Assembly: GCA_041674865.1 (NCBI GenBank) | Contig: JBAYUX010000032.1 | Coordinates: 1-14,895, forward strand | DNA length: 14,895 bases | Origin: CALREA01 sp041674865 | Lineage (GTDB): Bacteria > Patescibacteriota > Gracilibacteria > UBA1369 > UBA12463 | Direction: 5' to 3' | Part shown: positions 6,081-12,524 of the stretch, in pieces | Position numbering within the stretch: the stretch's first letter is position 1 | Layout of the letters: every line of letters begins with the position of its first letter | Program-made: the position numbers and the translations under genes | Notes under the pieces: generated by a model | What the model was told of the DNA's origin: nothing | Seen by the model: the letters and a program-made list of their open reading frames with translations, nothing else | Database searches by the model: none

Positions 6081-6983
6081 TTACCAGTTAAAGTTTGATG
6101 CTGCCCAATCAACGAGTGCGATCGACTCCTTGAATCGATCAGGGGAGTCGAGAACGACGGTTAGAAGTGAGGCATTGTTGTTTGGAAGAGTTGCGACGCC
6201 AACAAATGAATAACCCGCTTCGAGTGTGTGACCGGTTTTGAGTCCCTTGAAGCGTGGATCTTTCACTAGCAGGATATTTGTGTTTTCGAGTTCGTGTTTA
6301 AATTTTCCATTTACCGAACTGACCGTTGTCTTTGAAATTCCTACTGTGTATCTGATGAAACTGTTGCGATAGGCATATGATCCGAGAAGTGCAATGTCTT
6401 CTGCGGTTGAGTAGTTGTCTGAATGATCAAGTCCGGCTGGATTGCCGAAGTGTGTATTATTGAGTCCAAGTTTTTTTGCTTTTTCGTTCATCTTTCCTAC
6501 AAATTTGTCGACACTTCCTGCGTTGAAAATGGCGAGCGTGTAGGCCGCATCGTTTCCAGAGTGGATCAAGAGTCCTGAGAGAAGATCGCGTACAGTAATC
6601 TTTTCCCCTGAGGCAAGCCAAATTCTAGATCCTTCGACTTTTGTCGCACTGTCTGGAACTGTCACAATATCATTCAAATTATTCTCATCGAGAATAATAA
6701 GCGCAGTAATCAGTTTTGTAATGCTTCCTATTGATCGTCTTTCTCCGATGCTCTTCTGGCCCAGCATTTTTCCGCTTCTTAGATCCATTATGACATATGC
6801 ATTTGCCTGGATTTTTGGTGGTGGAATGTTTTTCTGATCGCTTGTTACTTTTGCTTCCGGAACTGGTGCAACAGAGAGGATGTTTTGAAATTGAGTAGCT
6901 CCTTGATTTTGAGTTTCCACTTTTGCTTGTGGAATTGAGTGGAGAATAGAAGCGAAGTAGAGTGAGAGGAATCCGCTGATCAT
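6081..6983 (-). CDS. D-alanyl-D-alanine carboxypeptidase (peptidase S11, low-molecular-mass PBP)
   Basis: A 300-residue secreted or membrane-tethered serine peptidase that trims the terminal D-Ala from peptidoglycan stem peptides. All three penicillin-binding motifs are present: SITK (Ser87 nucleophile, Lys90), SGN (142-144) and KTG (249-251, in GLKTGHTLEAGYSF). The hydrophobic N-terminus (residues 1-17) is a short signal or anchor, followed by a polar Gln/Pro linker to about residue 58. The protein ends soon after the catalytic domain, without the C-terminal amphipathic anchor of E. coli PBP5, so the N-terminus may hold it at the membrane. The start ATG shares 4 nt with the upstream pseudouridine synthase stop (ATGA), which points to translational coupling and supports this start. 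It could equally be named DacA, DacF or DacB. Confidence 0.94.
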   Translation of the reverse strand: MISGFLSLYFASILHSIPQAKVETQNQGATQFQNILSVAPVPEAKVTSDQKNIPPPKIQANAYVIMDLRSGKMLGQKSIGERRSIGSITKLITALIILDENNLNDIVTVPDSATKVEGSRIWLASGEKITVRDLLSGLLIHSGNDAAYTLAIFNAGSVDKFVGKMNEKAKKLGLNNTHFGNPAGLDHSDNYSTAEDIALLGSYAYRNSFIRYTVGISKTTVSSVNGKFKHELENTNILLVKDPRFKGLKTGHTLEAGYSFVGVATLPNNNASLLTVVLDSPDRFKESIALVDWAASNFNW

Positions 6984-7726
6984 GGTTTTTTTGAGGGTGA
7001 TTGTTTGAATGAGGCTATTTCCCGTGGTGAGAGTTCGCGGCAGGCACCTTCTTCGAGTCTTCCGAGTTTCACCTCTCCGATACGAACTCTTTTGAGGTAT
7101 TGTACCGTAAAGTGCATCGATTTGAACATTCTTCTGATCTGTCTTTTTTGACCTTCTTCGAGAATGACTGCGAGGTAGGTTCGTCCAGTGCTCTTTTTTG
7201 TAATGGTTGCTGACTTAATTCTTGCGAGTTTCTCTTTTCCAGTTTCTTCATCTGTCAGTATGATGCCTTTTTGCATCTTTTCAATATCGTTCTCCGTGAC
7301 ATCTCCAATACATATGACAAGATACTCTTTCTCGCATGTGTATCGTGGATGCATAATGGTATTAGCAAAGGCTCCATCGGTCGTGACGAGGATAATTCCC
7401 TCACTATCTTTGTCGAGTCGTCCGACTGGATACAGGTGGGGGATTTTTGGTAAGTATCCGACAATGGTCTCTTCTGCGTGAATATCTGAAAGGGTACAGG
7501 TAACTCCTTTTGGCTTATTGAACACCAAATAAGTATGTTTTTGTCGTGGGACAATTTTTTTGTCCTGGTACTCCACCTTGTCCTTGCTTGGGTCGATCTT
7601 GGTTCCGAGTTTCGTGCATGGCTCACCGTTCACGATAATTTTTCCTTGTACAATGAGTTCTTCAGCCTTTCGTCGAGAGCAGACGCCGCAGTCAGAAAGA
7701 TATTTTTGAAGTCGAAGTGGTTCCAT
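6980..7726 (-). CDS. RsuA/RluB-family pseudouridine synthase
   Basis: A 248-residue RNA-modifying enzyme that isomerises uridine to pseudouridine, probably in 23S rRNA (RluB-like) or 16S rRNA (RsuA-like). An N-terminal S4 RNA-binding domain (about 3-60, LQKYLSDCGVCSRRKAEELI) precedes the catalytic domain. The latter holds VFNKPKGVTCT (68-78), the catalytic Asp105 in VGRLDKDSEGIILVTTDG (101-118), and EGQKRQIRRM (191-200). It lies between two envelope genes: its start codon overlaps the LCP gene stop by 1 nt (TAATG), and its TGA overlaps the carboxypeptidase start. The link to wall genes is probably just co-expression with growth. The rRNA target cannot be fixed from the sequence. Confidence 0.94.
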   Translation of the reverse strand: MEPLRLQKYLSDCGVCSRRKAEELIVQGKIIVNGEPCTKLGTKIDPSKDKVEYQDKKIVPRQKHTYLVFNKPKGVTCTLSDIHAEETIVGYLPKIPHLYPVGRLDKDSEGIILVTTDGAFANTIMHPRYTCEKEYLVICIGDVTENDIEKMQKGIILTDEETGKEKLARIKSATITKKSTGRTYLAVILEEGQKRQIRRMFKSMHFTVQYLKRVRIGEVKLGRLEEGACRELSPREIASFKQSPSKKP

Positions 7727-9324
7727 TATTTTTTCTTAGGGGTTGTTGGTGTTGGAGCGGGTGTAGTTGTTTTTAGAGTAGTTGTTTTTGTTGTAGGAGC
7801 TGTAGTTTTGGTTCCGATTGGAGCTGTGCTTGTCCCTACTCCTGTTCCCGTTGTTGCATCTTTTGGAGCTGCTTCTCCCGAAACGACAGTTGGCGTAAGT
7901 GATACAATTCCATCAAAAGAGTCTTTCATCTTTCTAGGAAGGTAATCTGCTCCTAGCTCTATAATGATATCGGCGTCACTCACATACTGAGGTTCGAGAT
8001 ATTTTGGTGGAATTTGCATTGAAACAACTCCAGGAATAAGTTTCTGTAGAGCTTCGAGCGTTGATCCAGAGATATCCTTTTTGAGATAATAGGTTGTTCT
8101 TGGAACGTCTTTTGTCTGCCCATTTCCAAATCGAATAACATTGAGACAGAGTCGATTGAGGATAATTTTTGTTTCTGCGGCGAGACCGATCCCCTTAGTT
8201 CCGTTGAGTATTTGTAGTTTCAATCCAGACTGCTTAATCTCTGGATGATTGAGAGCAATGTCAGTAAGATTGTGAATATCTCCATTGTCTGTTCTTGCGG
8301 CTACAAGGACCGATGCGCCGTTGTAGAGATCTCGTGCTGGAGTATAGAGGAGGCCACCGCACTGCGCTGGATCGTCATGAATTCTGTATGTTACGATATT
8401 TTCTCGTTTGATCTGAGACCCGATTTTACCAAGCGTAAGAATTTCTCTGAGAGCGAGATCGGTGTCGATATATTTTTGCAATGAGTCGTAAATATCCTGA
8501 AGCTTTCCCGTGTCTCCAAGCACTCCTTTCTGTTCCGCTGTTTCTTTGAGAGCATAGAGGATGATTTGCTGCCTGGTCGAGCGATCGAAGTCAGATGTAC
8601 TATGTCGACTTCTGGCGTATTTAAGCGCAGTCTCGCCATCGAGATGTTGCTGGCCTGCAGAAATAGATAATATCTCGTAACCGATATTCTCTCCTTTTGG
8701 ATACATTGGATCATACAAAGCCTCTGGAATATTGACATCAACACCACCAAGTGCGTCGACGATTTCTTTGAAACCTTGGAAATCTAATTTGAGATAGTAC
8801 TGTACCTGAATTCCCGTAACATCTTTAATGTGCTCTTCGAGCATGTTTATCCCAAGTTCTGCGCTTCCTAATTCATTTTTTCCTATGTGATAGAGGTTGT
8901 TGATTCTCGTACTTCCAACTTTTTTATCGGTAATGTAAAAATCTCGTGGAACGGATAGCAACGTTACCTGATTCGTTTTTTGATTAATGCTTGCGACGAT
9001 GATCGTGTCAGTAAGATCTGCGCCTTCATGCTCTCCTCCTCCTGTTCCAAGGAGAAGAATATTCGTATGTCCATAATCGTCTTCTTGAAGATCTTTTCCG
9101 AGCGAGAAGACAACGCTACGTAGACTGATTCCTTTGATAACCTTGTATGCGGTAAATATCATGACGAAAGCAACGATGGCACTCAAAATAATCGTCTTTT
9201 TTGGTGTGAAGAACTTGAAATCTTGAGATGGTTTTAGCTTTTCCCTGAAACTCTTAAAACTTTCCCGACGGTGTGCGTATTGAGAAAGTCGGTCGGTCCG
9301 GATTTTGCGTCGTTGAAACTCCAT
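7726..9324 (-). CDS. LytR-CpsA-Psr (LCP) family protein with C-terminal LytR_C-like domain
   Basis: A 532-residue membrane protein of the family that transfers lipid-linked glycopolymers onto peptidoglycan. Residues 1-42 are a basic cytoplasmic tail, followed by a membrane span at about 43-60. The LCP domain covers about 85-260: NILLLGTGGG, DLTDTIIVASIN, LLSVPRDFYI (catalytic-region Arg127) and YARSRHSTSDFDRSTRQQ (the Arg/Asp pyrophosphate-binding segment). Residues 371-460 (GLKLQILNGTKGIGLA...) resemble the LytR_C domain. The last 50 residues are Thr/Pro/Lys-rich, possibly a wall-interacting tail. It is the first gene of the minus-strand operon; its TAA overlaps the next ATG by 1 nt. In a lineage with small genomes it suggests a wall carrying attached glycopolymer; the polymer is unknown. 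The ATG has no Shine-Dalgarno. Confidence 0.94.
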   Translation of the reverse strand: MEFQRRKIRTDRLSQYAHRRESFKSFREKLKPSQDFKFFTPKKTIILSAIVAFVMIFTAYKVIKGISLRSVVFSLGKDLQEDDYGHTNILLLGTGGGEHEGADLTDTIIVASINQKTNQVTLLSVPRDFYITDKKVGSTRINNLYHIGKNELGSAELGINMLEEHIKDVTGIQVQYYLKLDFQGFKEIVDALGGVDVNIPEALYDPMYPKGENIGYEILSISAGQQHLDGETALKYARSRHSTSDFDRSTRQQIILYALKETAEQKGVLGDTGKLQDIYDSLQKYIDTDLALREILTLGKIGSQIKRENIVTYRIHDDPAQCGGLLYTPARDLYNGASVLVAARTDNGDIHNLTDIALNHPEIKQSGLKLQILNGTKGIGLAAETKIILNRLCLNVIRFGNGQTKDVPRTTYYLKKDISGSTLEALQKLIPGVVSMQIPPKYLEPQYVSDADIIIELGADYLPRKMKDSFDGIVSLTPTVVSGEAAPKDATTGTGVGTSTAPIGTKTTAPTTKTTTLKTTTPAPTPTTPKKK

Positions 9325-9597
9325 GATTCAAAAATAGGTTGCCAAAGTATTCTACGCAATTTTCAGCTCTTTTGAAGGGCTTTATTTGTTTTTTATTTGC
9401 TTAAAAGAATGGTTATTTTTAACTCTCCCAGCTTCGTTGCTCCAAGTCCAAGTCCAATTCGCTGCCAGCTGCCATTATTTGCCTCTGATTCGGTAAATAT
9501 TCGAGAGGTTAAATCTTGTATGCTATTGAGTTATCTTGAGCGCACCATGATCTTGGGGTGGTTTTTTTGATCCCATATGGTAGGTTAATAGTACACT
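9325..9597. other. Divergent intergenic region (273 nt)
   Basis: This separates the LCP operon (minus) from the aminotransferase gene (plus). Beside the possible LCP promoter it holds short tandem repeats: CCAAGT nearly three times (9442-9457) and GCTGCCA twice (9461-9474). A T7 run (9562-9568) follows a weak 4-bp stem. TTAATA at 9585-9590 could be a -10 box 7 nt before the aminotransferase ATG, which would again give a near-leaderless mRNA, but no -35 was found. Confidence 0.5.
9349..9376 (-). promoter_or_regulatory. Possible promoter of the LCP-rluB-dac-mraY operon
   Basis: Read on the minus strand: TTCAAA (9376-9371), 16 nt, TAGAAT (9354-9349, 5 of 6 consensus bases). Transcription would start near 9342, giving a leader of about 18 nt before the ATG at 9324. 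The -35 match is weak. Confidence 0.4.
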
Positions 9598-10731
9598 ATG
9601 TTTGCTGATTTTGCTGCTGATTTTATCGGATCTTTGAATCCGCTTGCCCGAGCCAAGAAGGAACGGTTAGAGCGGGGATTGCCACTGTATGATTATGCGA
9701 GTGGTAGCGTGCATGATACTGGGATTCTTTTTCCGCAGGATATTTTGAAGTCTGCGATGGATCATGCGTTTGTTTGCGCTGAGAAATATGCTCCGGATTC
9801 AAAGGGTCAGTTAGTGGCTCGTGAAGCGATATCTCACTATTATCCTGGATACAAAGATGGAGATGAGGAACGTATTATTTTGACACCGGGAACGAGTCAG
9901 TCGTATTGGTATGTTTTTACGCTCCTGGCAAATGCTGGTGATGAGATTGTCGTTCCACGACCTTGTTATCCTTTGTTTGAATACATCGCGAAGCTCTGTA
10001 AGGTTACACTTACCTATTACGACCTTGAGGTGAAAGATGGTGCCTGGGGGCTTAATATTGATTCACTGAATCGAGCGTTGAGTGAGAAGACTCGGGCGAT
10101 TGTTCTGATTTCTCCCCATAATCCAACGGGACATGTTCTTTCTCGTACGGAGTCGGAACTTATTCGACATGTTGCATGTGAAAAAAATATTCCTCTTATC
10201 GTTGATGAGGTTTTTTATGAGTTTGTTTTTGATGAGACGTGTTATGAAAACGGCAACTTACCTCAACGGACGGTTCTTGCTGACTGCCCACTTGTTTTTA
10301 CGTTAAATGGTTTCTCGAAGATGTTTGCCCTCCCCGGAATGAAGATTGGATGGATCAAGGTTGATGGGCGTCCTGATGCTGTTAATACAGCTGTTTCTGC
10401 TCTTGAAATGATCGCTGATACGTTTCTTCCTGTTCAAGAAATGGCACAGTTTGCTGCCGCGGAAATTTTTAAAAATGGTCAGGTTTTTTTGCGAGAGTAC
10501 AAGAAGACGATTCGAGATAGGTGGATTGAAATGAAGGATGTGTATTCGGTTGTTCCACAGGGTGGATTTTATGGAGTGAAATTTATTGGTGATCGAGATG
10601 AAGACGTATATGCTCTCGAACTTTTGCATAAACATGGAGTTCTTGTGCATCCTGGATACTTCTTTACTTGCCCAGAGCCGGCCGTTGTATTCTCTTTTTT
10701 AAGAGGTACTGAACATTTTGCGCTCGTGTGA
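9598..10731 (+). CDS. PLP-dependent class I/II aminotransferase
   Basis: A 377-residue fold-type I aminotransferase of the AspC/AlaA-like group, moving an amino group between an amino acid and a 2-oxo acid. Visible cofactor residues are Asn175 in SPHNPTG (172-178), Asp203 and Tyr207 region (IVDEVFYEF), and the Schiff-base Lys241 in NGFSKMFALPGMKIGW. The PLP-phosphate Arg of the usual GLRLGW motif is Lys249 here. Arg369 near the C-terminus (FSFLRG) is placed like the substrate-carboxylate Arg. The N-terminal region has the expected YDYASG-type strand and a PGTSQ loop (97-101). The substrate cannot be read from sequence; an alanine or aspartate-type enzyme is likely. It starts a plus-strand run with two membrane-protein genes (41 nt to the next). 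It ends in TGA, and the ATG has no Shine-Dalgarno. Confidence 0.92.
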   Translation: MFADFAADFIGSLNPLARAKKERLERGLPLYDYASGSVHDTGILFPQDILKSAMDHAFVCAEKYAPDSKGQLVAREAISHYYPGYKDGDEERIILTPGTSQSYWYVFTLLANAGDEIVVPRPCYPLFEYIAKLCKVTLTYYDLEVKDGAWGLNIDSLNRALSEKTRAIVLISPHNPTGHVLSRTESELIRHVACEKNIPLIVDEVFYEFVFDETCYENGNLPQRTVLADCPLVFTLNGFSKMFALPGMKIGWIKVDGRPDAVNTAVSALEMIADTFLPVQEMAQFAAAEIFKNGQVFLREYKKTIRDRWIEMKDVYSVVPQGGFYGVKFIGDRDEDVYALELLHKHGVLVHPGYFFTCPEPAVVFSFLRGTEHFALV

Positions 10732-10749
10732 GTTTTGTGGTATTGATAT

Positions 10750-10768
10750 ATTGAATTCCTCATTCAAT
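10750..10768 (+). promoter_or_regulatory. Small hairpin just before the TspO-like gene start
   Basis: ATTGAAT (10750-10756) and ATTCAAT (10762-10768) form a 7-bp stem with a 5-nt loop, ending 4 nt before the ATG at 10773. It could affect translation initiation. It is AT-rich and weak, and too short of T to be a convincing terminator. Confidence 0.35.
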
Positions 10769-10772
10769 TTCT

Positions 10773-11369
10773 ATGCCTTCAAAAAAGGCTTCTTCTCCTC
10801 GAAAAACTTCTGTAAAGAAGGTTGCTCTGCGATCTTCAAAAAAAACGATTCGTCGCGCTCCTGCGTCGCGCTCCCTCTCTGTCCGTTTTTCTGCGTGGCT
10901 CGACACGATTTCTCCAGCATCCGTTCTTGGGGTTGGGTTGTGCGTTGTTGTTTTTTCTATTATTCATTCTCTTTTTATTGATCTTGGAGATTGGTATTCT
11001 TCTCTTTCTAAGCCAAGCATTGAGGTTAATGGATGGATCTTTGAATTTGCTCTTACTGGCGTTTTTGCTTTTGCAACTACCTCTATTGTTATTCTTTGGA
11101 ATGTTCGAACTCGAGGAAGAGCGTTTCTCATGTGGCTTTTCGTTTTGTTAGGCATGGTTCATGTTATGTGGAGTATGTTTTTCTTTGGGCTTCATGCGAC
11201 GCAAGTAGCTCTTATTGATATCGTTGCTCTTTGGATTCTTCTTTGGACTATTATTCTTCTTGCATGGCGTCGTTCTAAGTTTGCTGCATTTTTCCTTCTT
11301 CCATATCTTGGATGGGTGACGTTTGTTACGGTGTTCAACGGCCTCATTGTTCTTAATTATCTTGCTTAA
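10773..11369 (+). CDS. TspO/MBR (tryptophan-rich sensory protein) family membrane protein
   Basis: A 198-residue predicted five-span membrane protein. TspO-type signatures are visible: WYSSLSKPS (74-82, compare WYxxLxKPS), WSMFFFGLH (133-141, compare WSxxFFGLH), IDIVALWILL (148-157), and LLPYLGWVTFVTVFN (175-189, compare LLPYLxWVxFAxxLN). TspO proteins bind porphyrins, heme breakdown products or cholesterol and influence stress responses. Residues 1-38 are an unusual extension with 13 Lys/Arg and no acidic residue. The Pro-Pro and GPVW of the usual NW(V)FGPVW segment are missing (VNGWIFEFAL), so ligand binding may differ. It is followed after 12 nt by a permease gene, probably the same transcript. 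No Shine-Dalgarno is present. The family call rests on motif order and length. Confidence 0.82.
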   Translation: MPSKKASSPRKTSVKKVALRSSKKTIRRAPASRSLSVRFSAWLDTISPASVLGVGLCVVVFSIIHSLFIDLGDWYSSLSKPSIEVNGWIFEFALTGVFAFATTSIVILWNVRTRGRAFLMWLFVLLGMVHVMWSMFFFGLHATQVALIDIVALWILLWTIILLAWRRSKFAAFFLLPYLGWVTFVTVFNGLIVLNYLA

Positions 11370-11381
11370 AATTTTCTTATT

Positions 11382-12524
11382 ATGCCTCGTGCAAAAGCAA
11401 AAATCGTATCCGGCCTTCCTGAAGATGTGAATGAAAAAATCTTAAAGCTTCACCATATTCCTGCGTATTTTTTGATATTTGCGCTTGTTGTTACTTTTTA
11501 CTTTTTATTCGTCTCTCTTCAGCCCTTTTTCACGGTAATCGTTTTTGCTGGAGTTCTGGCTGCTGCTTTTTATCCGGTTTATCGTCGAATTCTTTTGGGC
11601 GTTAAGCATTCAGCATTAGCTGCCGTGTTGAGTTGTATTATCGTGACTCTCATTATTGTTATTCCGCTTGTTATTATTTTCTTTCTTCTTGCGAGTGAGG
11701 CGGTGAATGCCTACACCTCTATTCAGATAAAGGTTAATTCTGGATTTTTTGATCCGATTCTGAAGTGGAAGCCGGGAAGCTTTGTATACGATGCTTATCG
11801 TCATTACTTTCCTGATTTACGCTTGAGCGATGTCGATCTTTCAGCTCAGATTACAACTTTTGCTCAGACGGTAAGTACTTTTTTGATTGAGCAGACGCAG
11901 GCATTTGTTTCTGGAATTTTCGGTTTTCTTATTAGTTTTCTTATTATGGCTGTCACGTTATTTTATTTCTTCAAGGACGGCGACCATATTGCTCAGAGAA
12001 TTTTGGAGCTCAGTCCCTTGCCTATTAAGTATGAAAAACGACTTCTGACTCATTTGCATCGAATGACGAAAGCGACGCTTTATGGAACCTTTTTGACGGC
12101 GATTATTCAAGGTGTTGTTGGTGGTGTTGGCTTTGCTATTGCAGGAGTTGAACAACCTGTTTTGTGGGGATCGGTTATGGCATTTTTTGCTCTTCTTCCT
12201 TATGTTGGTACTGGTTTTGTTTGGCTTCCTGCTTCAATTATTCTTCTTGCTACGGGACATACTGGATCGGCCATATTCCTTTTTCTCTGGGGAGTTCTTA
12301 TAGTTGGAACTATTGATAATTTTTTGCGCCCGTATTTTGTAGGCAAGGGTATCATTACCAATTCACTTTTAACATTTCTTGTTATTCTTGGAGGAGTTAT
12401 TGTTTGGGGTTTTCCAGGAGTGGTTTTTGGCCCGCTCGTTCTAACTATGTTAACTGCTCTTCTTGAAATTTATGAGAAAGAGTATGGTTCTGTTTTAAAG
12501 GGTCTTGATCACGACGGAATTTAA
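11382..12524 (+). CDS. AI-2E family transporter (PerM/YdiK-like permease)
   Basis: A 380-residue membrane protein with about eight spans. The family name comes from one member that exports autoinducer-2; other members exchange ions or have no known substrate, so the substrate here is open. Typical features are the N-terminal paired spans with PFFTVIVFAGVLAAAFYPVY, a soluble middle loop (about residues 105-165, VNAYTSI to VSTFLIEQ), and the conserved C-terminal part with GVVGGVGFAIAG, LPYVGTGFVWLPA, DNFLRPYFVG and GFPGVVFGPLVLTM. The length is normal. It follows the TspO-like gene by 12 nt. Its last 80 bp overlap the 3' end of the convergent lamin-tail gene; both proteins keep intact C-terminal spans, so the overlap appears genuine. 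Confidence 0.93.
   Translation: MPRAKAKIVSGLPEDVNEKILKLHHIPAYFLIFALVVTFYFLFVSLQPFFTVIVFAGVLAAAFYPVYRRILLGVKHSALAAVLSCIIVTLIIVIPLVIIFFLLASEAVNAYTSIQIKVNSGFFDPILKWKPGSFVYDAYRHYFPDLRLSDVDLSAQITTFAQTVSTFLIEQTQAFVSGIFGFLISFLIMAVTLFYFFKDGDHIAQRILELSPLPIKYEKRLLTHLHRMTKATLYGTFLTAIIQGVVGGVGFAIAGVEQPVLWGSVMAFFALLPYVGTGFVWLPASIILLATGHTGSAIFLFLWGVLIVGTIDNFLRPYFVGKGIITNSLLTFLVILGGVIVWGFPGVVFGPLVLTMLTALLEIYEKEYGSVLKGLDHDGI

Noticed and set aside
9366..9395. AGCTCT/AGGGCT stem followed by a T-rich tract on the plus strand
   Set aside because: It lies between divergent genes where no plus-strand transcript should end; the stem is short with a G-U pair, and it overlaps the LCP promoter region.
9541..9568. 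Hairpin plus T7 run before the aminotransferase start
   Set aside because: Only four pairs (CACC/GGTG) with a 10-nt loop, and no upstream plus-strand gene needs termination here. An attenuator cannot be excluded but is poorly supported.
9409..9570. 53-codon open frame (MVIFNSPSFVAPSPSP...) upstream of the aminotransferase gene
   Set aside because: It is short, spans tandem repeats, has no recognisable domain, Shine-Dalgarno or promoter, and its end runs through the T7 tract. Probably chance.
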